Under the pieces are notes generated by a model that was given only the letters and a program-made list of their open reading frames with translations, was not told the origin of the DNA and did not search any database. Positions 1 through 7,943 of a DNA stretch of 64,000 nucleotides are shown piece by piece (position 1 is the stretch's first letter; every line of letters starts with the position of its first letter). This DNA comes from a virus, in the IMG/VR virus record IMGVR_UViG_3300025769_014365, positions 32,196-96,195 of that record. One strand, given 5' to 3'. The position numbers and the translations under genes are program-made.

Positions 1-81
1 CCAGACGCAGTGGAGCAGAAGGCACCAGCCAAGAAAGCAACCAAGAAAGCGGATGCCAAGACGACAGCCGCCAAAGAATAG
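1..81 (+). CDS. C-terminal end of a protein cut by the window edge
   Basis: Reading frame 1 is open from the first base to a TAG at 79-81 and gives the last 26 residues of a protein that starts outside the window. The tail is rich in Lys and Ala (several AKKAT/KKAD-like units), as in disordered basic C-termini of phage structural or DNA-binding proteins. It overlaps the next gene by 29 bases. The fragment is too short to identify the protein; I am confident only that a coding frame ends here. Confidence 0.5.
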   Translation, partial: PDAVEQKAPAKKATKKADAKTTAAKE

Positions 82-397
82 CACTTGGGTACAGTTGACG
101 AAGGATTTCGTCAAGGAATGGCCGGAGGTCCTGGAGGGACTACAGTTCCAGAACATGCCGGTCAAGTACCTAATGTACGTGAATATTATCCTCAAGAACA
201 ACATCACCATACACTACGACATAGCCAAGGAACTTCGAAAGAAGAAGCAGGCCACTATAGCAAAATTTCTCAAAGAGACCATAGAGACACACTACCAGAA
301 GATCAAGACGGTGGATCTCAAATTTGACATTCCCGCGTTGAAACGGGACATGGAGTCTAGGACTTCTCTGTTAATGGATAAGACTTTTCGAAAGTAG
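53..397 (+). CDS. Small protein of unknown function
   Basis: This encodes 114 residues, soluble and mixed alpha/beta by appearance, with a basic central segment (KELRKKKQ) and no membrane segment or known motif. The start ATG at 53 lies inside the end of the preceding gene, which suggests coupled translation; a later Met (MPVKYLMYV, near residue 35) is a possible alternative. Its 3' end overlaps the convergent oxidoreductase gene by 27 bases (371-397), so there is no intergenic terminator. Its position beside head and late genes fits a small T4-like structural or late-expression gene, but I cannot name it. Confidence 0.6.
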   Translation: MPRRQPPKNSTWVQLTKDFVKEWPEVLEGLQFQNMPVKYLMYVNIILKNNITIHYDIAKELRKKKQATIAKFLKETIETHYQKIKTVDLKFDIPALKRDMESRTSLLMDKTFRK

Positions 398-1246
398 ATC
401 TAAATTTTTGGCCACTTCGATGGCATTGTCTACGTCTGATAAGGGTTTTCTTTTATCTCTTACACATTCGACAAATTCTATCAGCTCATTGCGTAGAGGA
501 TTTGATTCTATGATAAATTGTTCAATTGTCGGCTCATAATTCATTCTATCTTGGTTCCAGATGTTGGTTGTGAGTTTGACTGTTTTCTTTTCTTCGTCCC
601 AAAATATCATGCCCCTGGTGCCAATTATAGCAGTGGTGCGCACCTTTTCGGGATAATACCAACTGAGATTGAATTTCACAGGAATGTTATTACAAGTGAA
701 TTCGAACTCGTCCCTGTCATTCTGTACCTTTGCACTGAACTTATGCCCAATGTGTTTGACGTTTTTGAACTCATGCGTGCCCAACCAATAGTGTATGATG
801 CTGACATCATGTGGTGCCAGGCTGTGTAAGGTACTGATCTTGGTCTGGAACCGGCCCCAATTCAACCTGTTCATTTCAACATGTTGTATTTCACCTATCC
901 TTGGTAGCAGTTCTTTAATTTTTCTCACCCTGTCATTGTATAGGAATATGTGTCCCACCATCAATGTCTGTTGTTTTAAAAAACTTTTTATAACACAACA
1001 GTCAGTACACGTCAAAGCCAACGGTTTTTCAACATACAGGTTTTTATCTTTCTGCAGGAGAGATATCGTCTGACTGTAGTGATCCCAAGCGGGTGTGGCA
1101 AGTATGACATTTTCGAAACTTATGTCATTCAAATCCTTTCCGTCCTTGATATCTATTACCTCTATCTCGTCCACTCCAGGTATGGTTTCCAGTTCTGTTT
1201 TGAGTTTGGATCCCCAGTAGCCCGCTCCCACAAGACTAATTCGCAT
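371..1246 (-). CDS. Gfo/Idh/MocA-family NAD(P)-dependent oxidoreductase
   Basis: This is a 291-residue dehydrogenase expected to oxidise or reduce a sugar or sugar nucleotide. The N-terminus carries a Rossmann fold with the dinucleotide motif GAGYWG (residues 7-12). The family's EKPLAL motif, whose Lys contributes to the active site, is present near residue 94, followed by the usual alpha/beta substrate domain. The length is slightly short for the family (about 330-350). Its start overlaps the end of the aminotransferase gene by 11 bases. This enzyme next to an aminotransferase is the classic pair for making amino sugars: oxidation to a keto sugar, then transamination. The substrate is not visible from sequence. 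Confidence 0.85.
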   Translation of the reverse strand: MRISLVGAGYWGSKLKTELETIPGVDEIEVIDIKDGKDLNDISFENVILATPAWDHYSQTISLLQKDKNLYVEKPLALTCTDCCVIKSFLKQQTLMVGHIFLYNDRVRKIKELLPRIGEIQHVEMNRLNWGRFQTKISTLHSLAPHDVSIIHYWLGTHEFKNVKHIGHKFSAKVQNDRDEFEFTCNNIPVKFNLSWYYPEKVRTTAIIGTRGMIFWDEEKKTVKLTTNIWNQDRMNYEPTIEQFIIESNPLRNELIEFVECVRDKRKPLSDVDNAIEVAKNLDLLSKSLIH

Positions 1247-2357
1247 AGAACTCCTTGATAGATTTCACTATGAAGTCTTGGTGATGTTCAGGAAGAGTGT
1301 GGTAACATGGCAGACTGACTATGTTCTCACAGATGCGTTCAGTCACGGGTAATTCTGTGCCGTCGGCAAACGCCTTGGTCTTGTGGGTGGGAAATTTGTA
1401 GTGTATGTTTGTCTGTATTCCTTTTTGTGCCAAAAAATCTTGTAAGTCGTCACGAGTTCCCTCGGGTGTCTCTATAACATAAACGTAGTAGGAGTGTTTT
1501 GACCATGGTGCTTCTTTGGGGCACTTGACCACTTCCTTCAATTGCTCAGTGTATTTGCGACAAATTAATCTCTTTTTGTCTAACCATTCATCTATCTTTT
1601 TCAGTTTGGCCTGAACGATCACCGCTTGTAGATTGTCTATCCTGGCATTGTATCCCACGGTGTCATACTCGAACTTTGTTTTCCTGCCATGGTCCCTATA
1701 CATGCGCACTTTGTCTATCAAATCCTTGTCACCAGTGACAGCACCCGCATCTCCCATGGCACCTAGGTTCTTTACAGGATTGAAACTGAAGCAAGTGAGG
1801 TCGACTAGGCTTCCAACTTTTTTGCCGTTGTATTCCGCGCCAAAGCTCTGTGCGGCGTCCTCTATCACTGCGAGATTCCACTGCTTTGCGAATTCCATTA
1901 TCTTGTCTATGTCCGGTGTTTGTCCATAAAGGTCTACGAAAAGTATGGCCTTGAGCCTGCTGGAGTATATGAGCTGATCTGTGTCTATGTGATAAAATTC
2001 ATTAACGTCGATGAACCTGGGTATCGCTCCTACATTCACAATTGATTCTGTGGTTGATACAAAAGTGTGTCCTACCGTGAGCACTTCGTCGCCTGGTCCG
2101 ATATCTAATGCTTTCAAGGCACAAGTTAGCGCGTTCGTTCCCGATCCAATACTGGCACAGTCCTCTGCCCCAGTGTATTCACTGATTGCTTTTTCGAACT
2201 TGTCCACAGTGGGTCCTGTTATGAAATCGGAACGTGTGATGATGTCCGCTATGGCGGCGTCTATGTCAGACTTGACCTCCTCATACTGAGGATACAAGTC
2301 AACGAACGGTATTTTCGTATTTTGATTCATAATGTTGTTTAAGCCATTCAAAGTCAT
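1236..2357 (-). CDS. DegT/DnrJ/EryC1/StrS-family PLP aminotransferase
   Basis: This 373-residue enzyme belongs to the sugar aminotransferases that convert a keto nucleotide sugar to an amino sugar using PLP. Visible signatures are IPFVDLYPQY near the start, the GSGTNAL phosphate-binding turn, EDAAQSFGAEY and SFNPVKNLGAMGDAGA, which contains the Lys expected to form the internal aldimine. Length is typical. The ATG used here lies 59 bases inside the upstream gene; a second in-frame ATG at 2330 would begin MNQNTKIPFVDL and fits the usual family start better, but neither has a clear ribosome site. It probably works with the flanking oxidoreductase and the epimerase upstream. Confidence 0.88.
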   Translation of the reverse strand: MTLNGLNNIMNQNTKIPFVDLYPQYEEVKSDIDAAIADIITRSDFITGPTVDKFEKAISEYTGAEDCASIGSGTNALTCALKALDIGPGDEVLTVGHTFVSTTESIVNVGAIPRFIDVNEFYHIDTDQLIYSSRLKAILFVDLYGQTPDIDKIMEFAKQWNLAVIEDAAQSFGAEYNGKKVGSLVDLTCFSFNPVKNLGAMGDAGAVTGDKDLIDKVRMYRDHGRKTKFEYDTVGYNARIDNLQAVIVQAKLKKIDEWLDKKRLICRKYTEQLKEVVKCPKEAPWSKHSYYVYVIETPEGTRDDLQDFLAQKGIQTNIHYKFPTHKTKAFADGTELPVTERICENIVSLPCYHTLPEHHQDFIVKSIKEFYAN

Positions 2358-3618
2358 ATGATAGCATTAATTTTTCGTTATCGCGATGATATTTTTGGTA
2401 GTATTCGTGGGCGTCATTGGCTCCTCGGAGACACCATTCAGAGTTTTTTCCTTCGGCCACATTCAGCCATTTTTTCAGTCTGTAGTTTGTTTCTACTGTG
2501 GGTTTTGATTGTTTCAACTTGACAACTTCTCTAAACGCTGTCCTCCAAGCAAGCCAGGGAGTTTCGTTGAAGTGATTGATAGCGGATAGAATAGGCACAC
2601 GATCATGCGGTGCCGATAGCGTGAAGTCTAAACCTGGATTGGTTGTCTGCATGACTAATTCTTTATTGTACAAAAGCACTGCGCCATGTCCATATTCCAG
2701 TCCGTTCACTGGATTTTTACAGTTGAAAATGTAGTGACAAGGATTTTTTAGCCTATTTGGCTGGAAGTCAAATTTGAAACTGTCTAAAATTTCAAGTTTA
2801 GGAAACACGGCAAAAAAATAATCTGTTTCACTCATAGACGCCGCTGTCATGTAGGCTAGCGTTTGCCCTACAACATTTTTACACCATTTGGCTCTGGGAT
2901 ATTTTGATTTAAGAATTGAAAACCTCTGAGACGCACTGGGTTCATCGTAAGAAATGAATATTATGTCCATCTGTCTAGATTGGTAGTCAAGATCAAAGTG
3001 CACCATTCTGTCTATGTCATGAAATTGCTTGATGTCCTTGCCCCCAGGAACCAACATTACATCGTTGGTATGTCCCCAACAGTAAAGTTTTTCATCGTCC
3101 CAAAAACTGGGATAAAAGTTGGGCAATTCTAAATCTTTAAGATCTTTATTGACCATCCAATAGTAAAAAGCCGAAGCATCATTGTTGTATGCCTCCAATG
3201 GATTTCCTAGTTTGAAGTAAATCTTTCCTATAGGTCTCTGGAACAATGTGCTATGAGCATGGTAATTTATGTCTTTGTAATCCCTAAGAAATCTTATGTT
3301 GTGCATCTGCTTTTTGAATTCTTCCGTGGGTATCAACATCACGTTCCCTTCTTTGTTCAATCCCCCTGACTTATGCGTTGTATACCAAACATGTATTTGA
3401 CTCCTTTCATGTTTCTCTGGTATGAAATCTGTATCTATGTCTGTGATGTCTACGAAATTTGAAAAAAACCAAAAATGTTCAGTCTTTACATCATTCACCA
3501 CGGCTTTCAATACCTCAAGATAGTTTTCAACAAATGGTACCTGTCTCGTGTTAGCAAATGGAGATGGTATGTGTTTAGTGTTTTTAAATCTTACCTGTAT
3601 ACTGTCGAATCCAGTCAT
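2299..3618 (-). CDS. Glycosyltransferase-like protein lacking the usual DxD motif
   Basis: This 439-residue protein has a C-terminal half (about 215-360) that resembles the putative glycosyltransferase at 15128-16051. Shared landmarks are DIIFISYDEP against DFVYISFREP, KYPRAKW against VPWAKR, a conserved SETDYFF/AETDFFI strand, and NPVNGLEYGHGAVLL against NNVNGLVYGNGGLVG. At the spot where the other protein has D-G-D, this one reads FAVFPKLE, so the predicted metal and nucleotide-sugar ligand is missing. The N-terminal 200 residues are extra and repeat the same style (EHFWFFSNF, GKIYFKLGN), suggesting a duplicated domain. It may be an inactive or structural partner of the active paralogue. 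It overlaps both neighbours. Confidence 0.55.
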   Translation of the reverse strand: MTGFDSIQVRFKNTKHIPSPFANTRQVPFVENYLEVLKAVVNDVKTEHFWFFSNFVDITDIDTDFIPEKHERSQIHVWYTTHKSGGLNKEGNVMLIPTEEFKKQMHNIRFLRDYKDINYHAHSTLFQRPIGKIYFKLGNPLEAYNNDASAFYYWMVNKDLKDLELPNFYPSFWDDEKLYCWGHTNDVMLVPGGKDIKQFHDIDRMVHFDLDYQSRQMDIIFISYDEPSASQRFSILKSKYPRAKWCKNVVGQTLAYMTAASMSETDYFFAVFPKLEILDSFKFDFQPNRLKNPCHYIFNCKNPVNGLEYGHGAVLLYNKELVMQTTNPGLDFTLSAPHDRVPILSAINHFNETPWLAWRTAFREVVKLKQSKPTVETNYRLKKWLNVAEGKNSEWCLRGANDAHEYYQKYHRDNEKLMLSYDFEWLKQHYESKYENTVR

Positions 3619-4543
3619 GATAACTTTCTAGTCCCTGCCTTAGAGAGAATTTGGGTTCGTAGCCTAAAAGGTCCTTGGCCCTGCTGATGTCCAGTGTGCC
3701 ACGCAACGGATACAACTTGTGCATGCCAATGTCTTCCAGTTCCGACTTGCTTCCGGTTATGTCTACGATGGTCTCTGCCAGCGTCCTGAGACTGTTAGCG
3801 TTGCCCGCCGTCATGTTGAAACTGGTATTGGCTACTTCTGAGGTCGCGGCCTTGATTATGCCATAAGCGGCGTCCTGCCTGTACGTGAAGTCCACTTTGT
3901 TGTCTCCATTGTGTAGTGTGATGGTCTTGTTGTTCATAGCCTTGTCAAAGAACTTGGACACCACCCTGTCTGGCAGGTCTCCTGGCCCGTACACCCCACT
4001 GGGCCTGACTATCACGTAGTTGAGTCCATCACGTTTCGCGAAAAGTTTTGTGAGCCTCTCTCCTGTGAGCTTGGCCTCACCGTATATGTTGGTGGGCTTT
4101 GTGGTCGAGTCTTCACGTGTTCCGTCTATGAAGTCCCCGTACACCATGCTACTGCTGATGTACACGAATTTCTTTGTGCCGAACTTGGAAGCGTGCCATA
4201 ATAAGTTTGTTGTCGTGTCAATGACCTTGGGTATGCCCAGTATGGGATCCTCATCCACTATCTTGGCACGTGGATACGTGGCCATGTGTATGACAATGTC
4301 TGGTTGCGCCTTGAAAGCCCTCAGGCACACATCGCGATCAAGCAGGTCACCGTTGATTATGGAAACGTTCTTGTGGTCCCAATTCCTGGTCCTCCAGGCT
4401 ATCAGTTTGTTCAACTCCACAGTTGATATTATTCCGTATGTGTCTTTGTTGTCTACACATGTTATAAGATGTCCATCCTGTGATAATTTTTCTATGACTT
4501 TGGTTCCTATGAATCCCAGTCCGCCTGTTATCAAAAATTTCAT
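3584..4543 (-). CDS. NAD-dependent nucleotide-sugar epimerase/dehydratase (extended SDR)
   Basis: This 319-residue extended short-chain dehydrogenase probably acts on an NDP-sugar (4-epimerisation, dehydration or reduction). The N-terminal GGLGFIG motif (residues 7-13) binds NAD. The catalytic pattern is present: YISSSMVYG supplies the Ser region and YGEAKLTGE the Tyr-x-x-x-Lys pair. RPSGVYGPGD is the usual substrate-domain signature. Length is normal for the family. Its ATG shares a base with the stop of the small lipoprotein gene (TAATG), and its 3' end overlaps the next gene by 35 bases. The sugar cannot be deduced from the sequence. Confidence 0.88.
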   Translation of the reverse strand: MKFLITGGLGFIGTKVIEKLSQDGHLITCVDNKDTYGIISTVELNKLIAWRTRNWDHKNVSIINGDLLDRDVCLRAFKAQPDIVIHMATYPRAKIVDEDPILGIPKVIDTTTNLLWHASKFGTKKFVYISSSMVYGDFIDGTREDSTTKPTNIYGEAKLTGERLTKLFAKRDGLNYVIVRPSGVYGPGDLPDRVVSKFFDKAMNNKTITLHNGDNKVDFTYRQDAAYGIIKAATSEVANTSFNMTAGNANSLRTLAETIVDITGSKSELEDIGMHKLYPLRGTLDISRAKDLLGYEPKFSLRQGLESYHDWIRQYTGKI

Positions 4544-4692
4544 TAAAATTCCTTCTTTACACCAACGGTTGGGTTTTCAACACAACTGTCTGTGATTTCC
4601 TTCATTGTTCCTTTTTCTAAATTCACACTACAGGTTGCCGATGGTTTGATCCCGCAACCTACCACTAATACTAACACAATTAGATATCTCAT
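4543..4692 (-). CDS. Short predicted lipoprotein (49 residues)
   Basis: This very short gene fits exactly between two enzymes. It reads MRYLIVLVLVVGCGIKPS and then 31 more residues. An Arg and a hydrophobic stretch are followed by V-V-G-C at residues 10-13, which matches a signal-peptidase II lipobox and would leave a mature lipoprotein of about 37 residues with two further Cys (21 and 38). The ATG overlaps the upstream carbamoyltransferase stop as ATGA, and its TAA overlaps the epimerase start as TAATG, so both junctions look translationally coupled. Such lipoproteins can act in lysis (spanin-like) or superinfection exclusion, but nothing here decides the function. Confidence 0.7.
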   Translation of the reverse strand: MRYLIVLVLVVGCGIKPSATCSVNLEKGTMKEITDSCVENPTVGVKKEF

Positions 4693-6161
4693 CCTAGTAC
4701 TTTAACTCCGTACTTGTTGGTAAATGCTCGACCGTCCTCCCTGTCATTGACTATCGGCTGTCCTTTTATGTTGAGACTGGTGTTGAGCAGTATGGGACAC
4801 CCGGTCTGTCGTTTCCATTCTGTGAGCAGTGCGTGGAACCCTGGATTGTCCGTCTTACGCACGGTTTGAACCCTGGAAGTGTGATCATGGTGTATTATAG
4901 CAGGAAACTCTTTACCATGCGTACACGCCGCTGTAAACTGCATATAAGGGGTGTTTTTGACGGCTTTAGGCAGGGTAAAATACTGGTGTACATCCTCTTC
5001 TAATATGGCTGGTGCGAATGGTCTGAATTGCTGTCTCTTCTTTATGGAATTAACCAGATCCTTGATGTCCTCACCCCTGGGGTCGGCCAGCAGTGATCTA
5101 TTACCAAGTGCTCGTGGACCAAACTCTGCCCTACCACTGGCCACACCCACCATCCGGTTTTCCTTAAGTTCTTTTATCAGACTGTCCACGGGATATTCAC
5201 CTTCTATGTTGTGTCCTAGGAACGGATGCTCCCAATTCAAGTGGGATTTCTGGTGTGCGGCTATACACCCTAGGCTTGACCCCGCATCACCGGGATTGGG
5301 TATGATCCATATGTTGTCAAACAGGCCCATGTTTGCCAATACTCTGTTTGCGGCACAGTTCAGTGCCACTCCTCCGGCATACACCAGATTACGTGATCCG
5401 TATCGGCTGGCCCTGGCCCATAAGTCTGCCAGGCATTCTTCCGTGACCTCCTGTATGCTGGCCGCTATGTCCATCACATCGGCCTCCGGGTGCCAGTCAT
5501 TCAATCCTCTGTGTAAATTTTTCTTCAAACTGAACGGTGATTGGTTCACGAAATCGTTGTATATGTCTTCCTTGTATTTTGGCTTGCCATATGCGGCCAT
5601 GCCCATTAGGATGTATTCCTCTTCCGCAGGTTTGAGTCCACAACGATGTGTGAACGCACTGTAGAGTATTCCTATGCTGTGCGGATACTTGATGGTCTCT
5701 TTCCTTTCGATCCATACCTTGTCTGCTGTGGATATAGACACGGTGTCCCACTCTCCTATGGCGTCCACGGTCAGTATCGTGGCCCCTTCGTCCCGGAACG
5801 GTGAAGTGAAGTAGCCCGCCGCCGCGTGTGAGTCATGGTGCTGGACGTACTCGTCTATCTTTATGCCGAAGTGATCCAAGTGCCACTGTGGCATCTCTGT
5901 GTAGCTCATGGCAAGTCCATACTGTCCCGCGTAGAACTGCCTGGTCTTTTTTACCAATGGCTTCTCGTAGTACACCACCTTGTCGAAAGGTCCAAAGGTA
6001 CGTGCCTCGTCCACGATCCTCTGGTTGAGGTAGTGATCGTTCTTGACCTTGCTGTATCTCTCTGCGTGTGCGGCCCACAGGATCTCTCCTATGCCGGAAC
6101 TGTAGTCAACTACCGCCATGGCGGCATCATGATTCATGCAGTTGATGCCTAGTATTTTCAA
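4689..6161 (-). CDS. O-carbamoyltransferase (NodU/TobZ/CmcH family)
   Basis: This enzyme is expected to transfer a carbamoyl group from carbamoyl phosphate, through carbamoyl-AMP, to a hydroxyl of a sugar. The N-terminal Kae1-like domain has the nucleotide motifs GINCMNHDAA and HHDSHAA, and DAIGEWDT further on. The C-terminal YrdC-like part has EFGPRALGNRSLLADPR and QFRPFAPAIL, both strong family signatures. I place the start at a TTG at 6161 (490 residues): an AGGAGGA ribosome site lies five bases upstream, the protein then begins LKILGINCMNHD as relatives do, and the TTG overlaps the cupin stop. A longer frame from 6188 would run into the cupin gene and adds nine unlikely residues. Confidence 0.9.
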   Translation of the reverse strand: MKILGINCMNHDAAMAVVDYSSGIGEILWAAHAERYSKVKNDHYLNQRIVDEARTFGPFDKVVYYEKPLVKKTRQFYAGQYGLAMSYTEMPQWHLDHFGIKIDEYVQHHDSHAAAGYFTSPFRDEGATILTVDAIGEWDTVSISTADKVWIERKETIKYPHSIGILYSAFTHRCGLKPAEEEYILMGMAAYGKPKYKEDIYNDFVNQSPFSLKKNLHRGLNDWHPEADVMDIAASIQEVTEECLADLWARASRYGSRNLVYAGGVALNCAANRVLANMGLFDNIWIIPNPGDAGSSLGCIAAHQKSHLNWEHPFLGHNIEGEYPVDSLIKELKENRMVGVASGRAEFGPRALGNRSLLADPRGEDIKDLVNSIKKRQQFRPFAPAILEEDVHQYFTLPKAVKNTPYMQFTAACTHGKEFPAIIHHDHTSRVQTVRKTDNPGFHALLTEWKRQTGCPILLNTSLNIKGQPIVNDREDGRAFTNKYGVKVLG

Positions 6162-6481
6162 TGATTCCTCCTGCCGTCGAACACACAAAGGAAATGCAGT
6201 CCATCTGCTCCTGTTTCCACCCTATGGTGCACTCCGTCCTCGATTAGCACCACATCTCCGGCGTGTACATCATGCGGTTTATCATCGAGATATATTTTAC
6301 CAGATCCTTTCACAAAGTAATAGACTTCTTCCTGTCCTGCATGTTTGTGCCCCGAAGTACTTTTGTGGGGATTTAATTCTGTGGTGCTGACAACAAGATT
6401 CTTGAGGTGCGTGTTGTCCTTGACCACGTATCGTTCATCCTGTTTTACTATGTCACCTATGTTCTCTAGATTTATCTTCAT
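6158..6481 (-). CDS. Small single-domain cupin
   Basis: This 107-residue beta-barrel protein carries both cupin motifs. Motif 1 is H-K-H-A-G-Q-E-E-V-Y-Y (two His plus Glu as metal ligands) followed by VKGSGKIYLD; motif 2 is AGDVVLIEDGVHHRV with the final His. All four expected metal ligands are present. Small cupins like this include sugar epimerases/isomerases and sensor-type proteins. The start is taken at 6481, where ATGA overlaps the acetyltransferase stop; an upstream in-frame Met at 6526 would lie deep inside that gene. It is probably part of the sugar-modification operon, with substrate unknown. Confidence 0.8.
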   Translation of the reverse strand: MKINLENIGDIVKQDERYVVKDNTHLKNLVVSTTELNPHKSTSGHKHAGQEEVYYFVKGSGKIYLDDKPHDVHAGDVVLIEDGVHHRVETGADGLHFLCVFDGRRNH

Positions 6482-7041
6482 GCTATCTTCAATGCCTCTT
6501 TGGTCTTCTCCAGGTATTTCTCCCACTGCTCTAGCGTGATGTCGTACTCGAAGTTCTGTGTGTGTTCATTCTTCCTCAACAACTTGGCTCCGTTCTTGAT
6601 GTGGAACCGTTCCGCCATCTCTGTGAGTGGACTAAGGGTGATCAATCTTTCTATGTGATGTTCCCTCTTGAATTTCTTATATACTTCGTTCAATATATGT
6701 TTGCCGCCACCCTTCTTTCGTGCCCACACAGTGTAGGCTATGGCTATCCTGCCCACCAGGCCACCACGCAGTATGCTCTGGTTGTAGGCGTCATGCGACA
6801 TCAACGCCATCTCCTCCACGGATGCTGGCACGTCGTTGGTGAACGCTAGACATATGATCGCCGCAATTTCTCCCGCCTCGTCTCTTAACCCTAGTATTCT
6901 CTTGCCATCACTAATTCGGAAATCAACAGAAAGTTCTGGACGCACGGGATCCTCTGTGATGTCTATGTGTTCTAGATCCACAAGCTCAAATCGTGGATTG
7001 CGTGTGAACAGATCTTTTAACTTCTGTTTGATCTTTTCCAT
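6478..7041 (-). CDS. GNAT-family N-acetyltransferase-like protein
   Basis: This 187-residue protein has the order of elements seen in GNAT acetyltransferases: a strand pair around AIICLAFTNDVP, then GRIAIAYTVWARKKGGGKHI, where RKKGGGK matches the acetyl-CoA pyrophosphate loop (Q/R-x-x-G-x-G/A). A late strand and helix follow (RLITLSPLTEMAERFHIKNGA), with the typical 'helix after beta-5' reading. It could acetylate the amino sugar made by the aminotransferase downstream or a protein. The stop overlaps the cupin start (ATGA); the short basic-protein gene ends three bases upstream. The family assignment is moderately strong, the substrate is unknown. Confidence 0.7.
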   Translation of the reverse strand: MEKIKQKLKDLFTRNPRFELVDLEHIDITEDPVRPELSVDFRISDGKRILGLRDEAGEIAAIICLAFTNDVPASVEEMALMSHDAYNQSILRGGLVGRIAIAYTVWARKKGGGKHILNEVYKKFKREHHIERLITLSPLTEMAERFHIKNGAKLLRKNEHTQNFEYDITLEQWEKYLEKTKEALKIA

Positions 7042-7044
7042 GTG

Positions 7045-7149
7045 TTATTTGTATATGAAAGGATCCTTCTTCTTGAGTTCTTTCAATCTCTTCCTATACC
7101 GGATCTCTTCTCTGACCTTGTTCCACATCCTTTTAAACCATCTGATCAT
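7045..7149 (-). CDS. Very short basic protein (34 residues)
   Basis: This reads MIRWFKRMWNKVREEIRYRK followed by 14 more residues ending in DPFIYK. It is strongly basic and amphipathic, likely one helix. Evidence that it is a gene: ACAGGAGG stands seven bases before the ATG, the ATG overlaps the stop of the SGNH-like gene as ATGA, and the TAA ends three bases before the acetyltransferase ATG, so it fills the only gap in the operon. A membrane-active or nucleic-acid-binding peptide is conceivable. I do not recognise a function. Confidence 0.65.
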   Translation of the reverse strand: MIRWFKRMWNKVREEIRYRKRLKELKKKDPFIYK

Positions 7150-7943
7150 CTTTGTCCTCCTGTTATTTTTTCAAAAGTTGGTAACATTAATTTTACAGCA
7201 TCTGAGTGTGCTTGGTCAAGCGGATGTGTTGTGGCACGTTCATAATCGTTTAACAGTGCCCATTGGTTGAATCCCATCATCCTGTCCCCAAAAGAGTACC
7301 ATTTGTCAAGATCTATCTCGGTATGAAGTGCGTTCATCAATCCATCCATCTCCTTGTGGTGTGTAAACTTGTTGTAGAAAAGTGTGTTGTCAGCCAACGT
7401 GAAAAAGAATGGTATTCTTTTCTTCTCCAATATATTCTGTAGCCACGTGATCGATTTCCAACTGAGGTAAATCTCATGATACTCGTTGGCCGCATATTTG
7501 TACAGGCTATCTGCGAAATCACGCACACCAGTTTTTAACATACTATCTGTCCTCTTCTCCCAGATCTCCTGTTGTATTTGTGACTTGGCCAATTTGTCCA
7601 TGGCTTCATCATGTCCTGCCCTAGTGTCCCATGGCGACACAGAAACCCATCTATCACGTCCCAACATCTTGTGTTCTGGCATCGCCCAGTCATACCTAGA
7701 TGGGAAACTCCACATCACAGCCACCGCACCTATGTCTTGTGTATCGTGCACGGCAGTGAAAACACGCCTGGCTATGGCCTGATTGCCCAATCCTCCAACA
7801 GCAGTGCACACGTACTCCATGCCTGCGTGTTCACACAAGCGATGTGCCCAAGTTTTGCGTGATGGTGTGTTGCCGTTCACATCGTCACTAAGCTCATTGC
7901 CAAACGTGAAACTGCAACCACCTGCTATAAATTTCTTATTCAT
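7146..7943 (-). CDS. SGNH/GDSL-like hydrolase
   Basis: This 265-residue protein begins MNKKFIAGGCSFTFGNEL, in which GCSFTFG replaces the classic GDS(L) block and gives the nucleophile Ser11. GGLGN supplies the block II Gly, and THPLDQAHSDA near the C-terminus gives the HPxxxAH region with an Asp and His. SGNH enzymes of this type act as esterases or acetyl-transfer/acetylesterase enzymes on polysaccharides. A second member lies at 13032-13778 in the same operon, and they bracket four radical SAM genes. Its start overlaps the radical SAM stop by eight bases. Enzymatic activity is inferred from the triad only. Confidence 0.68.
   Translation of the reverse strand: MNKKFIAGGCSFTFGNELSDDVNGNTPSRKTWAHRLCEHAGMEYVCTAVGGLGNQAIARRVFTAVHDTQDIGAVAVMWSFPSRYDWAMPEHKMLGRDRWVSVSPWDTRAGHDEAMDKLAKSQIQQEIWEKRTDSMLKTGVRDFADSLYKYAANEYHEIYLSWKSITWLQNILEKKRIPFFFTLADNTLFYNKFTHHKEMDGLMNALHTEIDLDKWYSFGDRMMGFNQWALLNDYERATTHPLDQAHSDAVKLMLPTFEKITGGQR

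Noticed and set aside
4020-4595. 191-residue plus-strand frame opposite the epimerase
   Set aside because: The minus-strand epimerase has intact catalytic motifs; the opposite frame has no family signature or ribosome site.
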